A DNA stretch of 64,000 nucleotides from Chryseobacterium oryctis (GCF_025971925.1 NZ_JAPDHV010000007.1:1-64000); one strand, 5' to 3'. Shown: positions 9,261 through 19,169, counted from the stretch's first letter. Numbers and translations: made by a program. The notes: generated by a model from the letters alone, not told the origin.

Positions 9261-9917
9261 TTAATTATTATTAGGTTTCAATCTTCCTGCAGCCACATAT
9301 CTCAACTGGAAATACTCATCATTAAAATTATAAATATTGAGTCCGTTTGCTGTACATGCTAAGATTCTATCGTTATGTAAATAAATTCCTACATCTGAAA
9401 TAGGATGAAATTTATCATATCTAAAAAATAAAATATCCCCTTCCTTCAAGAAAGTTCTTCCAGTAAAAAGCTGAATAGATTTTGAGCGAAAAATACCGTC
9501 TGAAGTCTTAGGAAAAGTAATATTAAAAACATCACTATAAAGAGCCTGTACAAAGTAAGAACAATCTACCCCTACATTTTCTTCCAATTTCTGTGATTTA
9601 TACGGAGTTCCTAACCATTTGTCTATATAAGAGTAAAGCTTATAATTCTGAACTTCCTTTGGCATTACCTTCAAAATGATAGAATATTTTTCTTTAATCC
9701 TTAAGTCTTCATCACTCAATCCCTCTTTATTGTCATCAACAACAGTATACCCATCACCCATACCCTCCTGTGCGTTCTGAGTATTATTTAATTTATCTGA
9801 TGAATAGTTATATGGGATATCTGTAATGTATTTTTTACTATTACAAGAAAGTGTAAATAAGTATAAAAGCGGTATAAACCAAACTTTATATGCAGGGCAT
9901 ATATAATATTTCATCAT
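9261..9917 (-). CDS. NlpC/P60 cell-wall peptidase lipoprotein of the T6SS locus
   Basis: A 218-residue predicted lipoprotein: a hydrophobic signal with a lipobox-like Cys at residue 25 (FTLSC), a flexible linker, then an NlpC/P60 domain (about 85-215). The catalytic Cys119 lies in VDCSYFVQALY and the His171 in KFHPISDVGIYL; these are the expected Cys and His of a gamma-D-glutamyl-diamino-acid peptidase fold. It is the first gene of the minus-strand T6SS run. A likely job is local peptidoglycan cutting so that the secretion machine can span the wall; being an effector is less likely given the lipoprotein signal. Confidence 0.85.
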   Translation of the reverse strand: MMKYYICPAYKVWFIPLLYLFTLSCNSKKYITDIPYNYSSDKLNNTQNAQEGMGDGYTVVDDNKEGLSDEDLRIKEKYSIILKVMPKEVQNYKLYSYIDKWLGTPYKSQKLEENVGVDCSYFVQALYSDVFNITFPKTSDGIFRSKSIQLFTGRTFLKEGDILFFRYDKFHPISDVGIYLHNDRILACTANGLNIYNFNDEYFQLRYVAAGRLKPNNN

Positions 9918-10018
9918 GTTGTGTGTTGTGTTTTCAACAAAAGTATATAAAATAATTTATCTGTAATATATTTTTCTAAAAAAAAATTTATTTAAATTTG
10001 TGAATTCACAAAAGCACA
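9918..10018. promoter_or_regulatory. Divergent promoter region of the T6SS locus
   Basis: A 101-bp AT-rich gap between the two divergent T6SS arms. On the plus strand TAAATTTG (9993-10000) fits the Bacteroidota -7 box TAnnTTTG, about 19 bp before the PKD gene start. On the minus strand TACTTTTG (9945-9938) fits the same box, upstream of the NlpC/P60 gene. Neither has a convincing TTG at -33, so help from an activator is possible. The motif matches are seen; their function is inferred. Confidence 0.5.
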
Positions 10019-11074
10019 ATGAAAAAAAATATTTCAAACCTTATGGATAATAAGGTTCTTATAAGTTTAGGAGTTGTTTTATTGCTCAGTCTGTTTTATC
10101 TATTATATCAGTTTACCCGCCACGTTGATTGTGAAAATGCAAAATTTATAGTGCATTCCGATGACTTTATGATCAATAATGTTGTGGAATTCTTTGATAA
10201 TACAGAAGGTGCTAAATCGTGGGAGTGGGATTTTGGAGACAGCACAGCCATTGATGTACGACAAAGAACTATCCATACCTATAAAAAGCCGGGTGAATAT
10301 ATTGTAAGATTAAAAATAAACGGAAATTGTATCCACGAAAAACTAGTAACAATTTCAAGTATCAGCCAACAATCCGGTTATCTTCCTATCATTTCCAGTC
10401 CTAATGTTGTAACGGTGGGAGAACCTGTATTTTTTAACGCAGAAAAAGATGGCGGTGAATCTTGGGAATGGAGCTTCGGGGAAACAACAAGAACTGATGC
10501 CCTAGGAAAAAGCCCAACCTACACATTTAAAACAGTTGGAGACAAAAAAATCACCCTTATTGTAAATGGAGACGTAGAGCATACAGCCGTGAAAACCATT
10601 TATGTAGCTCCCAAAACGATTAAAGCTAAACAAAAAATCGATATCAAATCTTATGAGTTTGAAAAACCTCATTCCTCATTCTCATTGCCTATGGGAAGCG
10701 CACAAAAAGATCCTTTAGTTGATATGCTTCAACACATTCCGGTTTCACCGAGATCGAAAAGCAAAAAAGATTCTCTCATTGCAGACAAAAAAGCTCCCGA
10801 AATTTCAAATGAACAATTTAAAATTCTCATTAAACAGGTTGCCGCAGAAGCAAAAATAAAAGATGACTTTAAAGAATATCTATGCGGAAATTTTGATATC
10901 CCGGTAGTTGTAAATAATAATAAATTAATGCCTTTTGATCAGTTCTGCCAGTATATTGCCGGTAAGAAAATAAAAATTACGGCATTGAGAGTCAATAAAG
11001 ACGACAAAAACTGTATCCAAAATATTAACATTCAATATAAAGTAAAAAAACTGATGATTTGGATGAATGATTAA
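10019..11074 (+). CDS. PKD-domain membrane protein of the T6SSiii locus
   Basis: A 351-residue protein with a single N-terminal transmembrane segment (about residues 12-31) and two PKD-like domains: residues 44-115 (WEWDFGDS, HTYKKPGEYIVRLKINGN) and 133-195 (WEWSFGE, YTFKTVGDKKITLIVNGD). A basic linker and a C-terminal domain (about 260-350) without recognisable motif follow. The beta-sandwich PKD domains should lie in the periplasm. It is paired with tssH and divergent from the rest of the T6SS, so it is probably a structural envelope component specific to subtype iii. I cannot say which tss letter it carries. Confidence 0.7.
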   Translation: MKKNISNLMDNKVLISLGVVLLLSLFYLLYQFTRHVDCENAKFIVHSDDFMINNVVEFFDNTEGAKSWEWDFGDSTAIDVRQRTIHTYKKPGEYIVRLKINGNCIHEKLVTISSISQQSGYLPIISSPNVVTVGEPVFFNAEKDGGESWEWSFGETTRTDALGKSPTYTFKTVGDKKITLIVNGDVEHTAVKTIYVAPKTIKAKQKIDIKSYEFEKPHSSFSLPMGSAQKDPLVDMLQHIPVSPRSKSKKDSLIADKKAPEISNEQFKILIKQVAAEAKIKDDFKEYLCGNFDIPVVVNNNKLMPFDQFCQYIAGKKIKITALRVNKDDKNCIQNINIQYKVKKLMIWMND

Positions 11075-11084
11075 AAACACACAA

Positions 11085-13562
11085 ATGATGAATCAACAAG
11101 AAATTATTTACAATCAAGAAGTTACCAAAGCTCTTGAAATTGCTCAAAAAATAGGTAGAGAAAATTTAAATTCCACATTTACAGGAGCCCATCTTTTAAA
11201 AGCAATGTTAAACAGAGATCTTTCTCTTTTAAAACAGCTTGAAAGCCTAGGAACAGACGTTTTTTATCTTGAAGAATGGGCAGAAGTACGCATGGAAGAC
11301 CTTCCTAAATCACCAAACACTTTTTCGTGCGAACCGGATGAAATTATAGATGAAATTTTTGCGGAAGCAGACTCTGTCCGAGAAATGTTAGGTATAGAAG
11401 ACATTACACTGTTTACATTAATTGTTGCCATTAGTTCACCTGGTGTAGCCTTTTCATTTGATCAAATGAAAACTTTTCCTGTAACAAGAAATGAACTGCT
11501 GAAAGATATTTCTGTTTCTGACAATAAAGAAAACGTGGAAAATGCAGCTTTTTCAAAAAAAGCAAACAAAGGCTTTATAAAAAAGTACTGCATCAATAAA
11601 AATGAACAGGTAAAAAAGAAAAACAAAAAAGAATTACTTGTAGGAAGAGATTCGGAAATCAATAAAATCACCGAAATATTATCCCGATACAGCAAACAAA
11701 ATGTTTTAATCATTGGTGAACACGGTGTCGGGAAAACAACATTGATAGAAGGATTCATTCAGAAAATATTACTAAAACAAATTCCCGATGCTCTTTTAGG
11801 ATTAGAGGTTTTTGAAATTGATATGGGAGCCCTCATTGCAGGAGCTTCTTATAAAGGAGAAATTGAAGACAGAATAAAAAATATTGCTCAGGAATTAAAA
11901 TCAGTTCCCAAATCATTATTAATTATCGAAGATATTTCTTCAATTTTAGGTGGTCATGGCTCAGATTCCGGAGTTTCAAATCTTTTAAAAAGTGAGATTT
12001 CAAACGGATTGACCTTACTTGCAACATCAACAATTGAAGAATACAGCAAAAAAATCGAAAAAGATCAGGGATTTGCAAGTCTGTTTGAGCTTGTGAAACT
12101 AGAAGAATCTACTGATGAGATTCATTTCAGAATGCTCAAACAAACCTTAATTGACTATCAGAATCATCACAAAATCAATATCGACGACAATGCAATAAAA
12201 GAAGCAATAAGACTTTCTCAACGATATTTGAAAGAAAAAAGCCTCCCCGCTTCTGCTATTGATTTAATTGATCATACCATGGCTGTTCTAAAAACTGCCG
12301 GAGAATCTTTTATCAAAGAGAAAAACCATCTTCTGACTAGCATTATTCATCTGGAAGATAATACAAATAATCTTTCTGAAGATGAACGGAAAATGCAGGC
12401 AGAATGGTTATTAAAAGATCTAACTGAAAAAACAAAATATCTCATAAGCACTTCTGAAGAAGCCGAAGAAAAACAACTTCCTGAATTTGAAAATATTGAT
12501 GAACTTTTAGATTTTTCAAGAAAATTAATCGAAAAAACAGAAAAAATAGCTCAGGATAAGAGAACTAATATTACAGATTTTGACCTCGCCCTGATTATTT
12601 CCCAGAAAACAAATATCCCAATCGGAAAGCTTAAAGAAGAAGAAAAACAAAGACTTAACGAAATGGAAAGTGTTCTTGCACGACGAGTTGTAGGGCAAGA
12701 CCATGCCATTGAAACCATTTCGGAAGCTGTTTTGGAAACCCGTTCAGGATTAAGCAAAGCAGGACAACCCATCGGTTCGTTCTTCTTTTTGGGACCAACA
12801 GGAACAGGTAAAACAGAATTGGCAAAGTCGTTGGCAGAATTTTTATTTCAGGATGAAAATGCAATTATCAGGTTTGATATGTCCGAATTTAAAGAAGAGC
12901 ATTCTGCCGCATTACTTTACGGAGCTCCTCCAGGATATGTAGGATATGAAGAAGGCGGATTATTAGTCAACAAAATCAGACAAAAACCCTACTCTATTGT
13001 TTTATTTGATGAAATTGAAAAAGCTCACGCCTCTGTTTTTGATGTTTTTTTACAGATTATGGATGAAGGAAAACTTCATGATAGATTAGGAAAAGAGGGC
13101 GATTTCTCAAATGCTATTATCCTTTTCACTTCAAATATCGGTTCAGATTTTATTGTAGAATCTTTTGGAAAAGGTGAAATTCCTCAATCTTCAAAATTAT
13201 TGGAAATGATGAGTCGTTTTTTCAGACCTGAATTTTTAGGAAGACTTACGGAAACGATTCCTTTTGCTCCGATAAGTAAAGATAATGCCCTGAAAATTTT
13301 TGAAATTCATCTTAAAAAAGAACTTCTTGATTTGGTTAAAAACTTAAATATTAATCTTGAAATCAGTCAGGAAGCAAAAGAGCTTCTCTCTATAGAAGGT
13401 TATGATATAAAATACGGAGCAAGACCACTAAAAGGTGTTATAAGAGGAAGGTTAAGAAGACCTCTTGCCAAAAAAATTGTATCCGGAGTGTTTAAAGAAG
13501 GAGATAAAATTAATGTAGATATAAAAGATGGAGAACTCATCTGGACTGCAAACCAATTTTAA
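11085..13562 (+). CDS. tssH: T6SS sheath unfoldase TssH (ClpV), with degenerate D1
   Basis: A ClpB/ClpV-type double AAA+ ATPase of about 825 residues that extracts TssC from contracted sheaths for recycling. It has an N-terminal Clp repeat domain (about 1-140), D1 with Walker A GEHGVGKTT near residue 211, a short middle region, and D2 with Walker A GPTGTGKTE near 570 and Walker B LFDEIEKAH. D1 looks impaired: its Walker B reads LLIIEDIS instead of hhhhDE, and the usual arginine-finger stretch (ERRF) is ASLF. The open frame could start at 11067, overlapping the PKD gene by 8 bp; the Met at 11085, just after an AAACACACAA leader, fits the family better. Confidence 0.9.
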   Translation: MMNQQEIIYNQEVTKALEIAQKIGRENLNSTFTGAHLLKAMLNRDLSLLKQLESLGTDVFYLEEWAEVRMEDLPKSPNTFSCEPDEIIDEIFAEADSVREMLGIEDITLFTLIVAISSPGVAFSFDQMKTFPVTRNELLKDISVSDNKENVENAAFSKKANKGFIKKYCINKNEQVKKKNKKELLVGRDSEINKITEILSRYSKQNVLIIGEHGVGKTTLIEGFIQKILLKQIPDALLGLEVFEIDMGALIAGASYKGEIEDRIKNIAQELKSVPKSLLIIEDISSILGGHGSDSGVSNLLKSEISNGLTLLATSTIEEYSKKIEKDQGFASLFELVKLEESTDEIHFRMLKQTLIDYQNHHKINIDDNAIKEAIRLSQRYLKEKSLPASAIDLIDHTMAVLKTAGESFIKEKNHLLTSIIHLEDNTNNLSEDERKMQAEWLLKDLTEKTKYLISTSEEAEEKQLPEFENIDELLDFSRKLIEKTEKIAQDKRTNITDFDLALIISQKTNIPIGKLKEEEKQRLNEMESVLARRVVGQDHAIETISEAVLETRSGLSKAGQPIGSFFFLGPTGTGKTELAKSLAEFLFQDENAIIRFDMSEFKEEHSAALLYGAPPGYVGYEEGGLLVNKIRQKPYSIVLFDEIEKAHASVFDVFLQIMDEGKLHDRLGKEGDFSNAIILFTSNIGSDFIVESFGKGEIPQSSKLLEMMSRFFRPEFLGRLTETIPFAPISKDNALKIFEIHLKKELLDLVKNLNINLEISQEAKELLSIEGYDIKYGARPLKGVIRGRLRRPLAKKIVSGVFKEGDKINVDIKDGELIWTANQF

Positions 13563-13579
13563 ATTTAATTTTTGTAAAA

Positions 13580-13602
13580 ATCCCAGCCTTTTTGGCTGGG
13601 AT
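13580..13602. terminator. Bidirectional terminator between tssH and the orphan gene
   Basis: A perfect 9-bp stem (ATCCCAGCC / GGCTGGGAT) with a five-T loop. The minus strand continues into a T-run (TTTTTAC), giving a good intrinsic terminator for the gene ending at 13675. On the plus side the T-tract is weak but the hairpin lies 18 bp after tssH. Confidence 0.8.
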
Positions 13603-13674
13603 CATTGTTTGAATAATAAGCTAACAAAATGTTCAAACAATATAATTGAGTATATGAATGTTTAGTGTCTTTGT

Positions 13675-14379
13675 CTAATTGCAAATGGTGAGAAAACTAT
13701 GATTTTTCATATGCAATTGTATTTTAGCTTCAGACTTTAAAGTGCTGTAAGAACTGAATTCGAAAGCCTCAACAGCTTTCAGTCTATAATCAATAAAATC
13801 AGCAATTCTGACAATGGAAAAAAAGAAATTTCTATATAAAGAAATATCAACCGTACAGCCAAAATTCGGTAAAAATGCTTCTAAAAAAGGAATCGTTTTT
13901 TGGTGTTGGGTATAATCTAAACAATAACCTGTCTGCTCTTTGGACGTAATAATTTCATAATTATTGATGTAATCAAGAACATTTTCTTTGGTTTTATCCA
14001 ATCCTTTTTTCTGAAAATATGTATTGATTTTATCCAAAATATGTTGGGCATATTCCATCATGGTAATGGTTTTCCATTCTGATATATTGTCAATTTTAGA
14101 TGATACATCTTGAGTTCTTTTGCCGTTCTCAACATCTACACAAAAGGAAATTCCGAAATTTTCAAAATAAGGGAAGAAACAATTTTTCACTTTAATTACA
14201 GCATCCGTCTGCAATTTATCCTCCGAAAAATTATAACTCAGATATGGTCTGTATAGTTCTGCCTGACTTTTTAGGAAGTCAATTTCATTGGTATTGTCGT
14301 AATGTTCAAACCATTTTTCGAGATTGTCGTAATATTCTTTTTCAAATTCTCTGAAACTTAAGTAAAATGGTAATTTCAT
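13675..14379 (-). CDS. Unknown soluble protein next to tssH
   Basis: A 234-residue protein I do not recognise. No signal peptide or membrane segment. It is rich in aromatic residues and acidic, with a helical N-terminus (FREFEKEYYDNLEKWFEHYD) and several Tyr/Phe-rich stretches. It is convergent with tssH and separated from it by a shared terminator, so it is transcribed alone. Being next to a T6SS it might be an orphan immunity or regulatory protein, but nothing in the sequence shows this. It has no obvious relatives elsewhere in the window. Confidence 0.55.
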   Translation of the reverse strand: MKLPFYLSFREFEKEYYDNLEKWFEHYDNTNEIDFLKSQAELYRPYLSYNFSEDKLQTDAVIKVKNCFFPYFENFGISFCVDVENGKRTQDVSSKIDNISEWKTITMMEYAQHILDKINTYFQKKGLDKTKENVLDYINNYEIITSKEQTGYCLDYTQHQKTIPFLEAFLPNFGCTVDISLYRNFFFSIVRIADFIDYRLKAVEAFEFSSYSTLKSEAKIQLHMKNHSFLTICN

Positions 14380-14480
14380 AGCTTTAATGATTTAATACCG
14401 CAAAGCTATCTGTGTAAAGCGACAAAACTTGACGTGTTATTTTTAATTAAAAAAAAATTTCAAATAATTTTAGATTTACT

Positions 14481-14525
14481 ACTAAAAAAAGGAGCTAAGT
14501 CCTAAGACACAGCCCCTTTTTTAGT
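14481..14525 (-). terminator. Terminator of the RND efflux operon
   Basis: An imperfect long hairpin: the arm ACTAAAAAAAGGAGCT pairs with AGCCCCTTTTTTAGT around a 14-nt loop. The minus-strand reading gives a G/C stem followed by a U-run. It lies 21 bp after the stop of the outer membrane factor gene. Confidence 0.6.
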
Positions 14526-14545
14526 AACGATTTAAAAGTTACTCT

Positions 14546-15997
14546 CTACTTCCAGCCACCTCCTAAACTTTTATAAATATCAACAACTGTACTTAGTTGT
14601 TTTTCTTTAGCTTCCACCAACTCCATTTTAGCATCTAATGCATCTCTCTGATTCATCAAAACCTCCAAATAATCTGCTCTCGAATTACGGAATAGTTGAT
14701 TCGCAATATCAATCGACTGGTCTAAAGCATGGGTTTCTTCAGATTTTAATTTATAATACTGGTCTATATTTTTGATTTTCGACATCAAATTAGCCACATC
14801 CAGATAAGCATTTAAAATCGTTTTATCATATTCATACAAAGCCTGAATCTGTTTGGCATCGGCAGCCTGAAAATTAGCTTTAATTGCACTTTTATTAATC
14901 AATGGACCCGCTAATTCTCCCACCAAATTGTAAGCGACCGATTCCGGCAATTTAACCAAATAAGATGGTTTGAATGCCTCCAACCCTAATGTTGCAGAGA
15001 TTTCCAAAGAAGGATAAAATTCTTTTCTTGCTGCTTCAACATCTAGTTTCGAGGATTTTAATTCCAATTCAGCTTGTTTAATATCAGGACGGTTCGACAA
15101 TAATTGTGAAGGAATCCCTGTATAAACGGTTTGAGGAATCATTGTCATAAAGCTTTCTTTTGTTCTCACAATCGGCTGTGGATATCTTCCCAACAAAGCA
15201 TTGATCTGATTTTCTTTTTCTGTAATCTGCTGACGAATTGTATATTCTGCGGCTTTTGATTTAGCCAATTCAGCCTCAAATTTTTTCACTGCCAGTTCAG
15301 TTGCAGCCGCTGCTTCTTTCTGAATTTTAGAGATTTCTAAAGCCTTCTTTTGAAGTTCAATATATTTTTGAATAATTTCAAGCTGATTATCAAGTGATAA
15401 TAATTCATAATAATTATCTGCAACCTCAGCAATTAAACTTGAAAGCACAAAATTCTTCCCTTCAACAGTCGAAAGATAGTGAGCAACAGCAGCTTCTTTT
15501 TCGGTTCTCAATTTTTTCCAGATATCAATCTCCCAGTTTGCCATTAATCCTCCTTCAAAATTCCCTAACGGATCCGGCATTTCTTTTCCAGGCTCAATAT
15601 CAGTATTGGCATCACCTGCTCCCTGACTTGTATATCGACCTACTTTTTCTACTCCAGCCCCTAATTTTGCAGCTACAGTAGGCGATAGCTTCCCTTTTTT
15701 ATAAAGAACATTACTTTTTGCAATCTCAATCTCCTGCAAAGTAATCATCAACTCCTGATTATTCTTCAATGCCGTTTCAATTAAAACGACCAAATTAGCA
15801 TCAGTAAAAAACTGTCTCCACGGCGTCATTCCACTGTTATTATTAGCATCAGCCTGTTCTTGCTGATTAAAATTCTGAGGAATGTTTTGCTTTACCTCAT
15901 CTTTTATAACGGTTGCCATAGGAGCTTTACAACTTGCTAAAACAAGCGATATCGCAACGGGTAATATATATTTATTATAAATCTTCATGTTTGTCAT
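14546..15997 (-). CDS. Outer membrane efflux lipoprotein (OprM/NodT family)
   Basis: A 483-residue TolC-like outer membrane factor. The signal peptide ends in a lipobox (LVLASC, Cys near residue 23). Two long helical-barrel repeats (about 80-280 and 290-475) carry the family signature LLSNRPDIKQAELELKSSK near 298 and the C-terminal YLEVLMNQRDALDAK. It forms the exit duct of the tripartite pump with the permease encoded upstream, whose 3' end it overlaps by 23 bp (or 14 bp if the Met at 15988 is used). Normal length and no odd residues. Confidence 0.92.
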   Translation of the reverse strand: MTNMKIYNKYILPVAISLVLASCKAPMATVIKDEVKQNIPQNFNQQEQADANNNSGMTPWRQFFTDANLVVLIETALKNNQELMITLQEIEIAKSNVLYKKGKLSPTVAAKLGAGVEKVGRYTSQGAGDANTDIEPGKEMPDPLGNFEGGLMANWEIDIWKKLRTEKEAAVAHYLSTVEGKNFVLSSLIAEVADNYYELLSLDNQLEIIQKYIELQKKALEISKIQKEAAAATELAVKKFEAELAKSKAAEYTIRQQITEKENQINALLGRYPQPIVRTKESFMTMIPQTVYTGIPSQLLSNRPDIKQAELELKSSKLDVEAARKEFYPSLEISATLGLEAFKPSYLVKLPESVAYNLVGELAGPLINKSAIKANFQAADAKQIQALYEYDKTILNAYLDVANLMSKIKNIDQYYKLKSEETHALDQSIDIANQLFRNSRADYLEVLMNQRDALDAKMELVEAKEKQLSTVVDIYKSLGGGWK

Positions 15998-18900
15998 CGT
16001 GTTGATAAGGTTCTGTTTGTTCTGTTAAAGGATTTTCTTCTTCATATCTTGCCAATCTTGATTTTTCAGCAATTGTTCCGAAAATGTAATACAATCCAGG
16101 GATAATCATTAATCCGAAAATAGTTCCGATAAACATACCACCTGCTGCCGCTGTACCAATCGTTCGGTTTCCTATTGCCCCGGGACCAGTTGCCATCACC
16201 AACGGAATCAAACCTGCGATAAATGCAAATGAAGTCATCAAAATCGGACGAAAACGGATAGCAGCCCCCTCAATTGCAGCCTGTGCAACAGGAATTCCTT
16301 CTTCTGCCTTCTTCTGCACAGCAAATTCTACGATCAATACCGCATTTTTACCCAAAAGCCCAATCAACATTACCATTGCAACCTGAGCATAAATATTGTT
16401 TTCTAATCCTAATAATTTTAAGCATAAAAAAGCCCCGAAAATTCCCGTTGGTAACGATAAAATTACAGGCAAAGGAAGAATAAAGCTTTCATATTGAGCA
16501 GAAAGAATAAGATAAACAAATCCTAAACATACCAAGAAAATGAATACTGCCTCATTCCCACGACTTACCTCGTCTTTGGAAATACCTGCCCAATCGATAC
16601 CAAAACCTCTCGGCAAAGTTTTATCAGCAACTTCTTTAATGGCAGCAATAGCCTGTCCTGAACTATATCCAGGTGCAGGAGTTCCACTCACCTCCGCAGA
16701 ATTATACATATTGTGTCTCGTAATTTCTGATAAGCCATATACCTTTTCCAAATGCATGAAATCTGAATACGGAACCATCTGTTCTTTATCATTTTTAACA
16801 TATAGCTTTAATAAATCACTTGGCAAAGCACGATATTGAGGGCCTGCCTGAACAATAACTTTATATGGCCTGTCAAAACGAATAAAGCTCGTTTCATAGT
16901 TGGAACCAATCAATGTAGACAAATTATCCATCGCATTCTCAATCGTCACACCTTTCTGTTCTGCCAAATCATTATCAATCTTCAGCATATATTGGGGGAA
17001 ACTTGCAGAATAGAATGTAAATGCAGAACCCAATTCGGGACGTTTTTTCAGTTCCCTTACAAAATCGTTACTTACTTTTTCCATTTTTTGATAATCCCCG
17101 CTTCCCGCTTTATCTAAAAGACGAAGTTCAAAACCACCTGCAGCTCCGTATCCCGGGATAGATGGGGGTTGGAAAAACTCTATATTCGCCCCAGGAATAT
17201 TTTTGGCTTTCTCTTCCAGTTTTTCAATAATTTCCGCAGCAGATTCTTTACGTTCTTCCCAACTTTTAAGATTAATTAAACAAGTCCCTGAATTAGAACC
17301 TGTACCTTCAGTCAAGATTTCATAACCTGCCAAAGAAGAAACTGATTGTACACCATCAATATCTTCAGACTCTCTCAATAATTCTTTGGCAATCTGATTT
17401 GTTCTCTCCAAAGTTGACCCCGGAGGAGTTTGTATAATTGCATAAATCATCCCTTGGTCTTCAGCAGGAATAAACCCAGAAGGAAGTGAATTGCTCAAGA
17501 AAAATGTACAAGCACAAAAAGCCAATAATAGCGGAAGTGTGATTGTTTTCTTTTTCACTGTTTTATTCAGCATTCCCTCATACTTCCCTGCTCCTTTTGT
17601 AAATAACCCATTGAATTTATCCAAGAAAATGGTAATCGGAGTTCTTTTTTTGGCTTTCCCATGATTATTTTTTAAAATTAAAGCACATAAAGCCGGGGTC
17701 AATGTCAACGCTACAACTCCTGAAAGGATAATTGCAGAAGCCATTGTTATCGAAAACTGACGGTAAAATACCCCAACCGGACCAGACATGAATGCAATCG
17801 GAATAAATACAGAAGCCATTACCAGAGTGATTGCGATAATTGCTCCGCTGATTTCGTGCATTGCTTCTTCTGTAGCCTTCAACGGAGATAAATGTTTCTC
17901 TTCCATTTTGGCATGAACTGCTTCAATTACAACAATCGCATCATCAACTACAACCCCGATTGCCATTACCAAAGCAAAAAGTGAAATCATATTCAACGTA
18001 ATTCCGAAAGCGGACATAACTGCAAAAGTTCCGACCAGTGAAACCGGAACAGCCAAAGCCGGAATCAAAGTTGAACGCCAATCTCCTAAGAATAGAAATA
18101 CTACAATTGCCACCAAAATAAACGCTTCAAACAAGGTATGAACCACCTTATCTATTGATGCATCCAGAAACCTTGAGACATCATAGCTTATATCATAGTG
18201 CATTCCTTTTGGGAAAGTCGTTTTTTGCAATTCTGCCATTAAAGATTTTACATTTTTGATAACATCACTTGCATTAGAACCATATGATTGTTTTACTGTA
18301 ATTGCAGCAGAAGGTTTTCCATTCAATGTAGAATAGATATCATACATCGAAGAACCAAACTCAATATCTGCAACATCTTTTAATCTTATAAATTCTCCTC
18401 CAGGTTTTGCTTTCAGAATAATATTTCCGTAATCTTTTTCATTATTAAAACGACCTGGATATTTTAAAATATATTCAAATGACTGCGAACGTTTCCCTGA
18501 ACTTTCCCCTGTTTTCCCGGGTGATGCTTCTAAACTTTGTTGATTTAATGCTTCCATTACTTCATCAGCGGAAATACTGTAAGCTGTTAACCTATCAGGT
18601 TTAAGCCAAATACGCATAGCATATTCTCTTGTTCCCAAAATATCTGCAAAACCAACTCCACTTACTCTTTTTAGTTCAGACATTACATTGATATCTGCAT
18701 AATTAAAAAGGAATTTTTGGTCTGCCTTTGGATCATCACTGTACAAATTAATATACATCAACATGTTGGGCTCTTCACGGGTAATTTTTACCCCTTCTCG
18801 AACTACCAACGGCGGAAGTTTATTAACTACTGAAGACACACGGTTCTGAACATTTACAGCAGCTACATTCGGGTCAGTTCCCAAATCAAAAACCACCTGG

Positions 18901-19169
18901 ATAGATGCTTCTCCATCATTTCCGGCATCAGAAGTCATATATTTCATTCCAGGAACACCATTTAAGCCTCTTTCTAACGGAATAACTACGGATTTAATCA
19001 ACAACTCATTGTTGGCTCCAGGATATTCTGCAGTGATATTCACTTTTGGAGGTGAAATGGACGGAAATTGAGTAACGGGTAATTTAACTAGCGATAAAAC
19101 TCCCATAAATACGATAATCAAAGAGATTACGATAGACAGAACAGGTCTGCGAATGAATTTCTTAAACAT
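15975..19169 (-). CDS. RND multidrug efflux permease (AcrB/HAE1 type)
   Basis: A 1064-residue inner-membrane proton/drug antiporter. Twelve transmembrane segments in two halves and two large periplasmic porter loops follow the AcrB plan. The N-terminus FIRRPVLSIVISLIIVFMG is typical. The TM4 proton relay is intact (GVVVDDAIVVIEAV) and the TM10 lysine is present (LIGLLGKNAVLIVEF). The HAE1 motif FIPIAFMSGPVGVFYRQFS is near residue 460. It is the middle gene of an operon of adaptor, permease and outer membrane factor. Substrate cannot be predicted from sequence. Confidence 0.95.
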   Translation of the reverse strand: MFKKFIRRPVLSIVISLIIVFMGVLSLVKLPVTQFPSISPPKVNITAEYPGANNELLIKSVVIPLERGLNGVPGMKYMTSDAGNDGEASIQVVFDLGTDPNVAAVNVQNRVSSVVNKLPPLVVREGVKITREEPNMLMYINLYSDDPKADQKFLFNYADINVMSELKRVSGVGFADILGTREYAMRIWLKPDRLTAYSISADEVMEALNQQSLEASPGKTGESSGKRSQSFEYILKYPGRFNNEKDYGNIILKAKPGGEFIRLKDVADIEFGSSMYDIYSTLNGKPSAAITVKQSYGSNASDVIKNVKSLMAELQKTTFPKGMHYDISYDVSRFLDASIDKVVHTLFEAFILVAIVVFLFLGDWRSTLIPALAVPVSLVGTFAVMSAFGITLNMISLFALVMAIGVVVDDAIVVIEAVHAKMEEKHLSPLKATEEAMHEISGAIIAITLVMASVFIPIAFMSGPVGVFYRQFSITMASAIILSGVVALTLTPALCALILKNNHGKAKKRTPITIFLDKFNGLFTKGAGKYEGMLNKTVKKKTITLPLLLAFCACTFFLSNSLPSGFIPAEDQGMIYAIIQTPPGSTLERTNQIAKELLRESEDIDGVQSVSSLAGYEILTEGTGSNSGTCLINLKSWEERKESAAEIIEKLEEKAKNIPGANIEFFQPPSIPGYGAAGGFELRLLDKAGSGDYQKMEKVSNDFVRELKKRPELGSAFTFYSASFPQYMLKIDNDLAEQKGVTIENAMDNLSTLIGSNYETSFIRFDRPYKVIVQAGPQYRALPSDLLKLYVKNDKEQMVPYSDFMHLEKVYGLSEITRHNMYNSAEVSGTPAPGYSSGQAIAAIKEVADKTLPRGFGIDWAGISKDEVSRGNEAVFIFLVCLGFVYLILSAQYESFILPLPVILSLPTGIFGAFLCLKLLGLENNIYAQVAMVMLIGLLGKNAVLIVEFAVQKKAEEGIPVAQAAIEGAAIRFRPILMTSFAFIAGLIPLVMATGPGAIGNRTIGTAAAGGMFIGTIFGLMIIPGLYYIFGTIAEKSRLARYEEENPLTEQTEPYQHDDKHEDL

